From NCBI GenBank assembly GCA_910589635.1, contig CAJUTD010000013.1, positions 2,750 through 36,414 on the forward strand: a stretch of DNA of 33,665 nt. The letters are read 5' to 3'. The notes under the pieces were generated by a model that was not told the DNA's origin, made no database searches, and saw only the letters and a list, made by a program, of their open reading frames with translations. A program made the position numbers and the translations under genes. This DNA comes from an uncultured Lachnospiraceae bacterium (GTDB taxonomy: Bacteria > Bacillota > Clostridia > Lachnospirales > Lachnospiraceae). Below are positions 17,706-25,277 of the stretch, one piece after another; the stretch's first letter is position 1; each line of letters begins with the position of its first letter.

Positions 17706-17724
17706 GCAATTCCTCCTTCATTTT

Positions 17725-18312
17725 TCATTCAAATACTGCTTCAAATGCCATGTCCTTTTCCGCCGTCATTCCATCTTTGAGCCACCAGCCTTCTCCTGCT
17801 TTTTTCCATCCCCGAAATACGCTGCCGCGCTTACTCGGCTCCTTGGGGATAACAATACGGCTGCCCTTATAAAGAGAATATTTTTCATAAACAGTCCCTG
17901 CTATAAGAAATTCGGCAGTGCAATACCCTCGTTTTTCTGAATACTCTTCTAATATCACTGTCTTTCGGCAGACAGCCTGTTTTACTTTATCATTTACGGT
18001 TTTATATGTTTCGGTGATTTCAACATCTAATACGCCTTTCTTTGTATCTGCGGTAAGAATTTTTACTTGTATACCGGCATCAGAGGAAATATGCATGAGC
18101 AGCGATTGTTGGAAATCGGCGATTAACTCCTGTTCATTGCCGATTTCGTAGCTTCCATATTTTTTGAGCTGATCCAATGTCTGCTCCACTGCTGTGTTCA
18201 ATGCTTTATCCGTCTCATTCTCCCGAACATCCCTGCCGCTGACAATCAGCGCCCCGGCAATTACCATGATTGTGACCACTAAGAGCGCAATGCCGTAAAT
18301 CATATGTTTCAT
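17725..18312 (-). CDS. TadE-like pseudopilin with C-terminal InlB-repeat fragment
   Basis: The protein has 195 residues; ribosome binding site GGAGGCAGT. One N-terminal membrane segment (about 5-25, IYGIALLVVTIMVIAGALIV) is followed by a helix and a beta-rich domain, as in TadE/F minor pilins. Residues about 145-195 (YSLYKGSRIVIPKEPSKRG, FRGWKK, MAFEAVFE) look like the end of an InlB B repeat, the same domain that is triplicated in the next gene. The gene is 19 bp from that neighbour and 12 bp from the previous one. The pilin role comes from context and topology, not from a conserved motif. Confidence 0.7.
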   Translation of the reverse strand: MKHMIYGIALLVVTIMVIAGALIVSGRDVRENETDKALNTAVEQTLDQLKKYGSYEIGNEQELIADFQQSLLMHISSDAGIQVKILTADTKKGVLDVEITETYKTVNDKVKQAVCRKTVILEEYSEKRGYCTAEFLIAGTVYEKYSLYKGSRIVIPKEPSKRGSVFRGWKKAGEGWWLKDGMTAEKDMAFEAVFE

Positions 18313-18324
18313 ACTGCCTCCTTC

Positions 18325-18789
18325 CTATCTTCCGTCCACAAGAAGAGAAATTTTCCCGGCGCTTCTTTTTCGCTGTTTGTCCGTTGCTGAAAGCAGAAAT
18401 GTATATATCCCTCTTGCCGTAAATATTGCCTGCCCGGTTTCCTTGTTGTAACACCCCATGGCGCTGTCACCGTCCTGGTCTATAATATCTAAAACCACAG
18501 GCTCTATGATATTTCCATCCATATCTAACGCTGTAAAGACTTCTTGCACCAAAATGCTCTCCCCAGCGTCCCAGCGCTTTTTCCCTACACATTGGATAAC
18601 CGGCAGTTCTCTTTCACACAGCGCTTGTACTGTCTGTGTATCTGCCATCCGGGAGAAGTCTTCTCCCCCTGTTTCCATGCGCCCGCCTATTCTGGCGAAC
18701 AAGGCGGCGCCCACAAGAATTGACACAACAGCTGAAAATACAATCCCCGGAAGAACCATTTCTGATACTGCCTGATAAATTTTTTTCAT
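18325..18789 (-). CDS. Single-TM pseudopilin-like protein of the Tad locus
   Basis: The protein has 154 residues. ATG 18789 is preferred over an upstream TTG because AGGAGGGCTT lies directly before it. The N-terminus MKKIYQAVSEMVLPG leads into a membrane segment (about 15-35, IVFSAVVSILVGAALFARI). The soluble part has two Cys near residues 60-70 and a beta-rich C-terminus. No family is recognised with certainty; size, topology and position fit a TadE/TadF-type minor pilin. The start is eight bases from the stop of the preceding micro-pilin gene. Confidence 0.7.
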   Translation of the reverse strand: MKKIYQAVSEMVLPGIVFSAVVSILVGAALFARIGGRMETGGEDFSRMADTQTVQALCERELPVIQCVGKKRWDAGESILVQEVFTALDMDGNIIEPVVLDIIDQDGDSAMGCYNKETGQAIFTARGIYTFLLSATDKQRKRSAGKISLLVDGR

Positions 18790-18797
18790 AAGCCCTC

Positions 18798-18938
18798 CTA
18801 ACAAATGCTCTGTGAAAACATCTTTATAGCTTCAAAGGCCTGACCCGTCGTTAAAAAAGCTGCCGCAAACCCAACCAGCAGTACAGATGTCACTGCCGCA
18901 ATAATCAACTTACCATATTCTTCCAATACTTCTCTCAT
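18798..18938 (-). CDS. Flp-like micro-pilin 3 (46 aa)
   Basis: The ORF starts at ATG 18938 after GGAGGTGCAGGAGA and ends with TAG. The product begins MREVLEEYGKLIIAAVTS and continues with a hydrophobic stretch to about residue 30, then TTGQAFEAIKMFSQSIC. The size and single TM near the N-terminus are those of Flp major pilins. The motif E-E-Y before the membrane segment is shared with two other micro-ORFs in the operon. A classic class-III cleavage site (G before a hydrophobic run with E at +5) is not evident. Confidence 0.72.
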   Translation of the reverse strand: MREVLEEYGKLIIAAVTSVLLVGFAAAFLTTGQAFEAIKMFSQSIC

Positions 18939-19031
18939 TCTCCTGCACCTCCCAATGATAATTCTTTACTTCATTTCCCATTACTTGTTTTCCTCTTAAT
19001 TTCCTGGCACTGATTCTTTTATTTCCCATTT

Positions 19032-19139
19032 TTATGTCAACAACACTTCCAGCAAATATACAAAAATTCCCAGCATACCGCCTCCAGCTATCACATAAAT
19101 GACAGCGCCCCCAAATTCCTCTACGATATGTTTCATCAT
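19032..19139 (-). CDS. Flp-like micro-pilin 2 (35 aa)
   Basis: ATG 19139 follows GGAGGTGGAAA. The peptide begins MMKHIVEEFGGAVIYVIAG and stays hydrophobic to the end (LLEVLLT). It shares the M-[KR]-x-[IVL]-x-EE-[YF]-G pattern with the other two micro-pilins. It lies 16 bp after the preceding TadE-like gene. It is too short for homology calls by eye, but the ribosome binding site, spacing and shared motif make it a real gene candidate. Confidence 0.68.
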   Translation of the reverse strand: MMKHIVEEFGGAVIYVIAGGGMLGIFVYLLEVLLT

Positions 19140-19155
19140 TTTCCACCTCCCTGAC

Positions 19156-19491
19156 TTATTTTGCAAATCCCCGCACCTGATGGTCTGTCACTAGGTTCAG
19201 CACCGGGATTGCATATTCGTAATGCAGGATAACCTCGGCCATTTTTGTATGCTCCTGCGGATTATACTCCATCGTCTTTACTATTAGCTCGTACCCAGCC
19301 TCTTTCGCCTGCTGTCTGCACGACAATATCACTGCATCGTTAAAATTGCTGCACTCTATTTCACTAATGACATCCGCATGATAATTTCTGGCGTTTGCAG
19401 ACTGGATTCCGGCTGTCACTACGCCAATGCCAACCATCCCTGTCACCAGCAGAAAAAATATCCCCAGATATGTTTTCATTATCTGTCCCAT
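19156..19491 (-). CDS. TadE-like pseudopilin
   Basis: The protein has 111 residues; GGGAGGGAATC precedes ATG 19491. One N-terminal membrane segment (about 7-29, LGIFFLLVTGMVGIGVVTAGI) is followed by QSANARNYHADVISEIECSNFNDAVILSCRQQAKEAGY, the helical spine and extension typical of TadE-like minor pilins, and a beta-rich end. Two cysteines are about 11 residues apart. It sits between the TadB/C-like gene and the micro-pilins, the usual place for minor pilins in Tad operons. Confidence 0.75.
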   Translation of the reverse strand: MGQIMKTYLGIFFLLVTGMVGIGVVTAGIQSANARNYHADVISEIECSNFNDAVILSCRQQAKEAGYELIVKTMEYNPQEHTKMAEVILHYEYAIPVLNLVTDHQVRGFAK

Positions 19492-19568
19492 GATTCCCTC
19501 CCATTCTCAATATTTATTTATAATTACCTAAGGCCTTGCCGTCTCTGGCTGCCGATATATTTTTTGTA

Positions 19569-21086
19569 CTAGGGCTTCATCTGCGCCAAAAACATCAGCA
19601 TGAACACCACCATATTTACCACTGTCTGTATAGACACTGTCACCTGTGGAAGATAAAAAATCCCATTGATTCCGGCGAGGCTCTTCTCATTCGACAATTT
19701 CTCCGCCTTGTCCATCATCTTGCTGTTACGCTGCACAAGAATACGAATTTGTGACTGCGCATCGCCATTACCGGATTCCGAGATGGCATACAGCATCTTC
19801 ATAGAAGAGAGCACAGCCGACAACTGAAATATTTCTAAAAATTTCAGATAAGGCTCAATCGCATCCGGTGTACGTTTGAGCTGATCCGATAACTGCTGTA
19901 ACTCACTCCGCAGTACAATAGGCGCATGCTCTATCGTCTTTTCTATGGATACCTGTACATTGTTTCCTTGCAAAAGCAGCGCCATTTCCATCAACCACCC
20001 CGGAAATACACGATTAATCTCCCGCACCACTTTGTCAAAAGCAATGCGGTATCCTATTTTGTGCTGGCTCAGTAGAAGAATCCCGGCAACGGCTGCCACT
20101 GCGGCTGCGATAAGATAACCGGACAAACATGTCATCATGGCAATTGCAAAAGCTACAGCTGCAAAAATGAAACTCTTTCTCGCCTCTTTCTTGTCATCAT
20201 AATGGATTATCATCTGAAAATAGCTTGACAGTTTTTCCTCCTCCATATCTTCCGGTACAATCCAGCTCTTAGCAATCTGGCTATTCACTTTGCAAAAGAT
20301 TGCTATATTTAACAACAGATAAAGCGCCGTCACCGCTTGGGTAAGCGGATGGTAAACAATCGTGTACTGCTCAGGCATGGAGCGGTATACCATATGGAAA
20401 ATCACTGCAAGCAGCATCGTAACAATCAATGAGAACACAGCCCGCATGCGCGCCGCTTTCTTGTCCTCTTGCAGCAGCATCACATTGTCTGCCCAGACCG
20501 CCTTATCCTGCAACAACAAATCAATCCCTTCATCACAAGCCCCGCCGTTGCTCTCTACAGTCCTCAAATATTCATGTATGGAAACAAGCCGCTTTGCCGG
20601 ATAGGCATGCTCAATAATTTCTAACGCCTCCTTGTACAATTCGTAATGGAAGCTGCCGCGCTCAATATACTGAATTGCTTCTCCCATCACCTCATGCATC
20701 CTGCCCTCCTGAAATAATGTGTGGGTATCCTTGAGGGCAAGGAGAATCTTCTGGTTCAGACGAAACGAATACAACACCTGTTCCATGTAATCCGACACAT
20801 CCAAAAACTGCTTATGCTCATACATCTGCTTATAGCCTGCCAATATAAGTGATGGCAATGATATGGCGCAGGCGGCTGCCACCGGGATAATCAAATACCA
20901 GCGCAGGCTAAATAAAAGCCCGCAACCGACGGCGCAAGCCACAGATGCCAACAAGAATGCACAGTATTTTCCCATGGAAAAACTGTAACCATAGCTGTCA
21001 ATCTGCCTTTGCAAATTTCCTGGATGGAAGAACTCAAATTTTCCTCCTCTCCCCTTATTCTTGCGTATATTGATTCTTTCTCTCAT
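19569..21086 (-). CDS. Tad pilus platform protein, TadB/TadC-like (type II secretion F family)
   Basis: The protein has 505 residues. Four to six membrane segments are grouped near 45-85 (FLLASVACAVGCGLLF), 215-265 and 305-345, with a last one at the C-terminus (VNMVVFMLMFLAQM). Two cytosolic helical blocks resemble T2SS-F domains: about 100-210 and about 355-470 (FPGWLMEMALLLQGNNVQVSIEKTIEHAP). Separate TadB and TadC genes are usual in Tad loci; only this one protein is present here, so it may combine both roles (inference). It overlaps tadA by 4 bp (ATGA), implying translational coupling. Confidence 0.82.
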   Translation of the reverse strand: MRERINIRKNKGRGGKFEFFHPGNLQRQIDSYGYSFSMGKYCAFLLASVACAVGCGLLFSLRWYLIIPVAAACAISLPSLILAGYKQMYEHKQFLDVSDYMEQVLYSFRLNQKILLALKDTHTLFQEGRMHEVMGEAIQYIERGSFHYELYKEALEIIEHAYPAKRLVSIHEYLRTVESNGGACDEGIDLLLQDKAVWADNVMLLQEDKKAARMRAVFSLIVTMLLAVIFHMVYRSMPEQYTIVYHPLTQAVTALYLLLNIAIFCKVNSQIAKSWIVPEDMEEEKLSSYFQMIIHYDDKKEARKSFIFAAVAFAIAMMTCLSGYLIAAAVAAVAGILLLSQHKIGYRIAFDKVVREINRVFPGWLMEMALLLQGNNVQVSIEKTIEHAPIVLRSELQQLSDQLKRTPDAIEPYLKFLEIFQLSAVLSSMKMLYAISESGNGDAQSQIRILVQRNSKMMDKAEKLSNEKSLAGINGIFYLPQVTVSIQTVVNMVVFMLMFLAQMKP

Positions 21087-22249
21087 ACAACCTCCTGTAA
21101 TGATTTGCGGGACGCTTTCACCAAGGCAATGTCCAATGGCTCATATGCGCATGTCTGCGGACAGTGAAACGGTTCTTCAATCCCTGCCCGATGCAGCCTC
21201 CTTAAAATATCGTCTGGAATTACGTCCGAAACTTGTTTGCCATCCTCCACCAACATATAAATTGCATTTTTGCCTTCATATCTGTCGAAGAAACACATCT
21301 GGTCTATATAGCGCTCAAGCATCCCTTTCTCATTCTGATACTGCCGCAGCAGCACGCCTACACTGATGAATTCATAGATATAATTCTCCAATCTGTCCGC
21401 GTCCCTGGAACGGCCAATCATATTCATAATACGGTCCGGCAGATTTCGCAGATCGTCCAGATGCAGCGTAGTAAATCCATAGACTCCGGTAGACCATTGC
21501 TCTAAGAGGTACTGAACCTCCGTGGAACGCGCTTCCGATAAGATAATCCATTTGGGATTCTGCCTCAGACAGAGCTTAATGGCCTCTGTATAAGTCAGAT
21601 CTTTGCTGACCTGGAGTTCTACGCAGTCATTTTCCGGGTTAATTTCATGAAAATGCATCTCCAAATTGTCCTCAATTGTAATTGCGCGCTCATTCGGTGG
21701 GATAAACCTGGAAAAAAATTTGGCGCATTCCGTCTTACCCACGCCCGGCTCACCGCAGAATGCAAAATTCATCTTCGCTTTCACGCAGTTGATTAGAAGG
21801 CTCAGAACTTCCACTGTACAGTAGCCGCTGTCCAACATTCCCTCAACGGTCTGGCGCACTTGGGGAAGCGATTTGCGAATGCAGATGCTGCGCCCCGACA
21901 CTGCTGCCGATTCATGGACAATGCTAATCCTCAACTCATTTGTCTCCGCCTCCAGTACATTATTCGTGCGGTTAAAAGGCTTGTTGACGCGGTTGGCAAT
22001 GCGGTGGGTAAAACGCTCTATAAATTCCTCTCCGACAACCGCGTCCGCCTGATAACGCCCTCGTTTTAAATCTGCTACCCACAATGTTTTTCCGTTGTAA
22101 TCTATATCCGTTACATTTTTATCCTGTATAAAAGGATAAAAAGGCCCAAATTCCTCCTCTGTCAATTCCCAGTCATACTTCATTTTTTCCTCCAATCTTC
22201 GCTGATAGTCTGTACGGACAGCCCGGACAATAAGGGCTGCCCGTTTCAT
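21083..22249 (-). CDS. tadA: Tad pilus assembly ATPase TadA/CpaF
   Basis: The protein has 388 residues from ATG 22249 (AGGACACAGGC upstream); a TTG at 22270 is an alternative start. It is a secretion hexameric ATPase: N-terminal KNVTDIDYNGKTLWV, Walker A GEPGVGKT (about 166-173), Asp-box-like TIEDNLEMHFHEI, Walker B-like WIILSEAR (about 234-241) and His box GFTTLH (about 258-263). It powers assembly of Flp-type pili. The typical R/K-rich VRRLSILVQ-type region of CpaF is only loosely kept, as in other Gram-positive relatives. It follows a micro-pilin gene by 36 bp. Confidence 0.9.
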   Translation of the reverse strand: MKRAALIVRAVRTDYQRRLEEKMKYDWELTEEEFGPFYPFIQDKNVTDIDYNGKTLWVADLKRGRYQADAVVGEEFIERFTHRIANRVNKPFNRTNNVLEAETNELRISIVHESAAVSGRSICIRKSLPQVRQTVEGMLDSGYCTVEVLSLLINCVKAKMNFAFCGEPGVGKTECAKFFSRFIPPNERAITIEDNLEMHFHEINPENDCVELQVSKDLTYTEAIKLCLRQNPKWIILSEARSTEVQYLLEQWSTGVYGFTTLHLDDLRNLPDRIMNMIGRSRDADRLENYIYEFISVGVLLRQYQNEKGMLERYIDQMCFFDRYEGKNAIYMLVEDGKQVSDVIPDDILRRLHRAGIEEPFHCPQTCAYEPLDIALVKASRKSLQEVV

Positions 22250-22285
22250 GCCTGTGTCCTGTGCAATCAATAAGCAAACAGGACG

Positions 22286-22444
22286 CTAGACTTTTGCCAT
22301 CTTAAATAATTTGTCAATTAAATCAACAAATGCCGTATGTACCGGACCATTTGTGGCAAGCAACAGTCCCACGACTGCAATCAGCGCAATGATTGCCACT
22401 GCCGTGATGATAATGCCGCTGTATTCCTCAAAAATAACTTTCAT
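22286..22444 (-). CDS. Flp-like micro-pilin 1 (52 aa), first gene of the Tad operon
   Basis: ATG 22444 follows GAGAGGAGGACAGCC, the best ribosome binding site in the locus. The product begins MKVIFEEYSGIIITAV and continues through a hydrophobic segment to about residue 30 (IIALIAVVGLLLATNGP), then an amphipathic tail ending LFKMAKV. First position in the operon, high translation signal and Flp-like size suggest it is the major pilin. It shares the EE[YF] motif with micro-pilins 2 and 3. Confidence 0.8.
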   Translation of the reverse strand: MKVIFEEYSGIIITAVAIIALIAVVGLLLATNGPVHTAFVDLIDKLFKMAKV

Positions 22445-22717
22445 GGCTGTCCTCCTCTCCGCAGAATGGATATTTCCATTCCGCTTATTTTCTGTTGCCG
22501 CCTAAGAAAGCAGCGTAATCTTTCCTTCATTCATGCATTGGTAATTGGCGAGAAACCTGCCAACTGATAAAGAATTCCTGTAAGCGCCGGTATTCGTTAC
22601 AGATAAACATACCGGCCGGAAATTTCTATGCAGAAATAAAAAGATAATTTTGTGCCGGCACAGAGAATGCCGGCGGCTGGATAATGAAACGGAAACATAT
22701 TCCGTGCGGTTTGGAGC
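22445..22717 (-). promoter_or_regulatory. Structured 5' leader of the Tad operon
   Basis: About 270 nt separate the predicted transcript start from the micro-pilin start. The leader holds two strong 7-bp hairpins: GCCGGCA/TGCCGGC (22654-22674) and CCGGTAT/ATACCGG (22587-22615). The second is flanked by partly complementary AAATTTCC and GGAATTC. No known riboswitch class is recognised and no T-tract terminator follows the hairpins. It may be an attenuator, a protein-binding leader or a new RNA. Confidence 0.4.
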
Positions 22718-22723
22718 TTTCTT

Positions 22724-22751
22724 TTTATATCGAGACTTGTCTGTGTGTGAA
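22724..22751 (-). promoter_or_regulatory. Promoter of the Tad operon
   Basis: On the minus strand TTCACA (22746-22751) and TATAAA (22724-22729) are separated by 16 bp. Each hexamer differs from consensus at one base. Confidence 0.55.
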
Positions 22752-22792
22752 ATTTTATTATCTGCTAAAAGGAAGTCTCCTAAAAGAAGAGC

Positions 22793-22978
22793 AGGTCCAC
22801 AATGATACCATCTCGTTCAAAAGGTCTTGCCGCTCATGCGGCAAAGACAGAATGCATAAAAATCATCTTGGGAAGCTAGCTTCCCAGAGTAATTTTTATG
22901 CATATTGTTTACATTGCACTGCAATGTAAACCTTTTGAACGAATCTGTACCCTAAAACTTAAATTTGTACGACACTCC
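22793..22978. mobile_element. Palindromic repeat element, copy B
   Basis: The core at 22813-22942 is bounded by TCGTTCAAAAGG and CCTTTTGAACGA. Between them are three hairpin arms: TTGCCGCtcatGCGGCAA (22825-22847), a 52-nt arm around GGGAAGCTAGCTTCCC closed by ATGCAT/ATGCAT (22852-22903), and GTTTACATTGC/GCAATGTAAAC (22907-22931). With the bounding stem this makes a four-way junction. Flanking sequence still resembles the outer ends of copy A (GTGTCGTAC versus CTGTCGCAC) but is degraded. It fills the gap between the Tad promoter and the mrp terminator (intergenic 22445-23147). Confidence 0.8.
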
Positions 22979-23086
22979 CTTTAGCATCATAAGCCACGAT
23001 TTAAACCAAGGCTCCTCAAATCCGTATGGGTATTGTAAGTCCTTCATCCTTAAAAATCAATTATGAATTACTCACAAAAATTTTTG

Positions 23087-23133
23087 CAAAAAAGAAGCCC
23101 TACAGAGGGCAAATCCGCTCCCTGTAAGGCTTT
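23087..23133 (-). terminator. Rho-independent terminator of mrp
   Basis: On the minus strand AAGCCTTACAGGG pairs imperfectly with CCCTCTGTAGGGCTT and is followed by CTTTTTT, about 15 bp past the mrp stop. Confidence 0.88.
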
Positions 23134-23147
23134 GAAATGTCAAAAGG

Positions 23148-23993
23148 TTAAATTTTCTCTACCTTATCCACTGCATCTTTCAGATAAGGATTCTTAATTT
23201 GATGGAACTTTCCTTCATCCGCCAATTTAGCATATTCTGGGTCTAAAGGCATTTTCCCTAAAACCGGAACGCCAATTTCTGCGGATACCTCCTCAATCTT
23301 GCTGTCACCGAACAGCTTAATCTCTTTTCCGCAGTCCGGGCATTTGAGATAACTGTAGTTTTCTATAAGTCCCAACACAGGAATGTCCATCATGGAAGCC
23401 ATGTTGATGGCTTTCTTCACAATCAACTGCACCAATTCCTGCGGCGAAGTCACTATCATTATCCCATCTACCGGCAAAGACTGGAATACCGTGAGCGGCA
23501 CATCCCCGGTTCCCGGGGGCATATCCACAAAGAGATAATCCAAGTCACCCCAGTATACATCATGCCAGAATTGCTTTACCGTGGAGGCAATCACCGGACC
23601 ACGCCAAATAACAGGCGCCTCTTCATCATCCATTAAGAGATTAACGGACATAATCTTTGTGCCGTCAGCCGCTGCAACCGGGAATAACCCCAAATCATTT
23701 CCCTCCGCGGGCCCATGCACGCCGTACATCTTGGGAATAGACGGCCCTGTGATGTCTGCGTCCAAAATTCCTACCTCATATCCTTTTTCTCTCATTGCCA
23801 TAGCCAGGGAAGCCGTCACAAAAGACTTTCCTACGCCGCCTTTGCCGCTGACAACGCCAATCACTTTTTTCACACTGGAAAACGGATTCATTTCTTCTAT
23901 AAAGCTCTGAGGCGCGCCGTCCTTACTCGGGCATCCCTCGCAGCTCTCCCTCGAACAGGTCGATGCGCTGCTGCATTTCTCATTCTCCGCCAT
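23148..23993 (-). CDS. mrp: Mrp/ApbC/NBP35-family Fe-S cluster carrier ATPase
   Basis: The protein has 281 residues; ribosome binding site GGAGGGAATAAC. The deviant Walker A G50-KGGVGK-S57 with its signature lysine, LDADITGPS, and DMPPGTGD (about 157-164) mark the MinD/Mrp ATPase fold. The cluster-binding CPDC motif is at C218/C221. An extra N-terminal cysteine cluster (C7, C13, C18, C21) resembles NBP35-type proteins. It stores or hands on iron-sulfur clusters in the cytosol. It starts 31 bp after the lipoprotein gene, so both are probably read from the promoter at 24737-24766. Confidence 0.94.
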   Translation of the reverse strand: MAENEKCSSASTCSRESCEGCPSKDGAPQSFIEEMNPFSSVKKVIGVVSGKGGVGKSFVTASLAMAMREKGYEVGILDADITGPSIPKMYGVHGPAEGNDLGLFPVAAADGTKIMSVNLLMDDEEAPVIWRGPVIASTVKQFWHDVYWGDLDYLFVDMPPGTGDVPLTVFQSLPVDGIMIVTSPQELVQLIVKKAINMASMMDIPVLGLIENYSYLKCPDCGKEIKLFGDSKIEEVSAEIGVPVLGKMPLDPEYAKLADEGKFHQIKNPYLKDAVDKVEKI

Positions 23994-24024
23994 GTTATTC
24001 CCTCCAGTCCTTATTCCTTAAACT

Positions 24025-24696
24025 TTACTGTTCACCCAGGCCAGATGCCTCTTCCAAATCAAACAACGCATATTCTAACGCCTCAACGTCCTCCTGATTT
24101 GGGCTGTAAACCTTGTCGTTTAACTCTACCCGGACGGTCGTGGATGCCTCGTCCTCATACTCTGCATTCTGCGCTGCTTCTTTGAGGGCATCCTTCAAAA
24201 TAGTATATACTTTTTCATTGATTTCATCCTCAGAAGGATATTCCCCACCGTTTTGAACCAACTCTGAGAGTTCGTCCGTGTATGCCTGCTGGCCTTCCTC
24301 GAATTTCTCCATAGCCGCTGCAAACACTTTCATCTTCTGGTATTTTACTTCCACTACATAGGAATCGTCATCCTGCTTGGTTGCCTCTCCCACCGTATAC
24401 TTGACATTCTTATAAACGTCCTGTAACACTGTCGTGAATTCATTCTGAAGTTCATCAGAAATGCTCACACCGGAAATCAGGCTGTCCACTTCTGTCTTAA
24501 TCCCCAGATCATACAATTCTTTTGCCTGTTCTTCCGTTCCCACTTTCTGCTCTACAAACGCAGCAGAATCATTCTTGTAGGAGTTATCAAGCAGAGCCTT
24601 TATGTATCCGCTGGCGTCAAAGCTGCCGCACCCTCCTAACATTGTCACTACCAGCATTGCCACAAGCAGCAAACTGAATTTTCTCATTTTTTTCAT
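24025..24696 (-). CDS. Predicted lipoprotein of unknown function
   Basis: The protein has 223 residues; AAAGGAG stands nine bases before ATG 24696. The signal peptide MKKMRKFSLLLVAMLVVTM ends in a lipobox LGG-C. The mature part is acidic and mostly helical (ASGYIKALLDNSYKNDSAAFVEQ, LQNEFTTVLQDVYKNVKYTV), with a repeated V-x-V-E strand motif. It resembles DUF5105-type lipoproteins of Clostridia, but I cannot assign a family firmly. It is probably co-transcribed with mrp. Confidence 0.8.
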   Translation of the reverse strand: MKKMRKFSLLLVAMLVVTMLGGCGSFDASGYIKALLDNSYKNDSAAFVEQKVGTEEQAKELYDLGIKTEVDSLISGVSISDELQNEFTTVLQDVYKNVKYTVGEATKQDDDSYVVEVKYQKMKVFAAAMEKFEEGQQAYTDELSELVQNGGEYPSEDEINEKVYTILKDALKEAAQNAEYEDEASTTVRVELNDKVYSPNQEDVEALEYALFDLEEASGLGEQ

Positions 24697-24736
24697 AATA
24701 CCATACTCCTTTGTATTAAATTTTCACAACATACCT

Positions 24737-24766
24737 ATTATATAATGTCTCTCTCTTCCACGTCAA
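24737..24766 (-). promoter_or_regulatory. Promoter of the lipoprotein-mrp operon
   Basis: TTGACG (24761-24766) and TATAAT (24737-24742) are 18 bp apart on the minus strand, 40 bp from ATG 24696. The -10 overlaps a plus-strand TATAAT (24741-24746), so the site is near-palindromic and could fire both ways. Confidence 0.8.
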
Positions 24767-24772
24767 CATTTT

Positions 24773-24802
24773 TTGCATAGGTTCTGCAAAAATGGGTATA
24801 AT
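24773..24802 (+). promoter_or_regulatory. Promoter overlapping the start of the CmpB-like gene
   Basis: TTGCAT (24773-24778) and TATAAT (24797-24802) are 18 bp apart. The -10 lies between the first possible ATG (24792) and the ATG at 24810. If used, transcription would start at about the 24810 codon and the mRNA would be nearly leaderless. Confidence 0.5.
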
Positions 24803-25223
24803 AATGCCCATGAAAAAGAATTTTTTACTATGTGGACTCACCGGATGGTGCATGGAAATTATTTTTACGGCCCTCGATTCCTACCGGAAACGCGAATTAC
24901 AGCTTATGGGACAGACCTCCCTATGGATGTTCCCCATTTACGGTATGGCCGCTTTTTTAAAACCAATCTGCAAACTTATGCGCAATTTCCCGGCGGCAAT
25001 CCGGGCAATGTTCTATGGCATGTTTATCTTTGTGGGAGAATATGTCAGCGGCAGCATCCTCAAAAAATATAAAATCTGCCCCTGGGACTATAGTAAAGCG
25101 CGCACAAATATAAACGGCGTTATTCGCCTGGACTTTGCCCCTTTCTGGATGGCGGCCGGGCTCATTTTTGAAAATTTGCTGATGCATTCCCCAAAACCAG
25201 CACGGCAGATTTCTAAACAATAA
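24792..25223 (+). CDS. CmpB-type (putative ABC-transporter type IV) membrane protein
   Basis: The protein has up to 143 residues; 137 if the ATG at 24810 is used. No start has a good ribosome binding site. It has the features of the PF06541 family: GWCMEIIFTAL, a Met-Gly-Gln-Thr-Ser-LWMFPIYG segment, a central membrane segment with FVGEYVSG, and CPWDYSKARTNINGVIRLDFAPFWMAAGLIFE. Three or four membrane segments are visible. The name ABC transporter permease is historical; no ATPase is near and the function is unknown. It converges on the PH-domain gene. Confidence 0.82.
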   Translation: MGIIMPMKKNFLLCGLTGWCMEIIFTALDSYRKRELQLMGQTSLWMFPIYGMAAFLKPICKLMRNFPAAIRAMFYGMFIFVGEYVSGSILKKYKICPWDYSKARTNINGVIRLDFAPFWMAAGLIFENLLMHSPKPARQISKQ

Positions 25224-25234
25224 CATCATTGCAC

Positions 25235-25263
25235 AAGATATGTGTTGACGTAGCACATATCTT
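25235..25263. terminator. Bidirectional terminator-like hairpin
   Basis: AAGATATGTG and CACATATCTT form a perfect 10-bp stem with a 9-nt loop, 12 bp past the CmpB-like stop and 15 bp past the PH-domain gene stop. T-runs are short on both sides. Confidence 0.6.
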
Positions 25264-25277
25264 TACAGAGACGCGGA

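Noticed and set aside
18910..19146. Minus-strand frame between two micro-pilins (MGNKRISARKLRGK...)
   Set aside because: It overlaps both micro-pilins out of frame and has no ribosome binding site; the micro-pilins have strong ones.
22561..22680. Cyclic-di-GMP riboswitch in the Tad leader
   Set aside because: The conserved core sequences of the known c-di-GMP classes are not visible; only generic GC-rich hairpins are.
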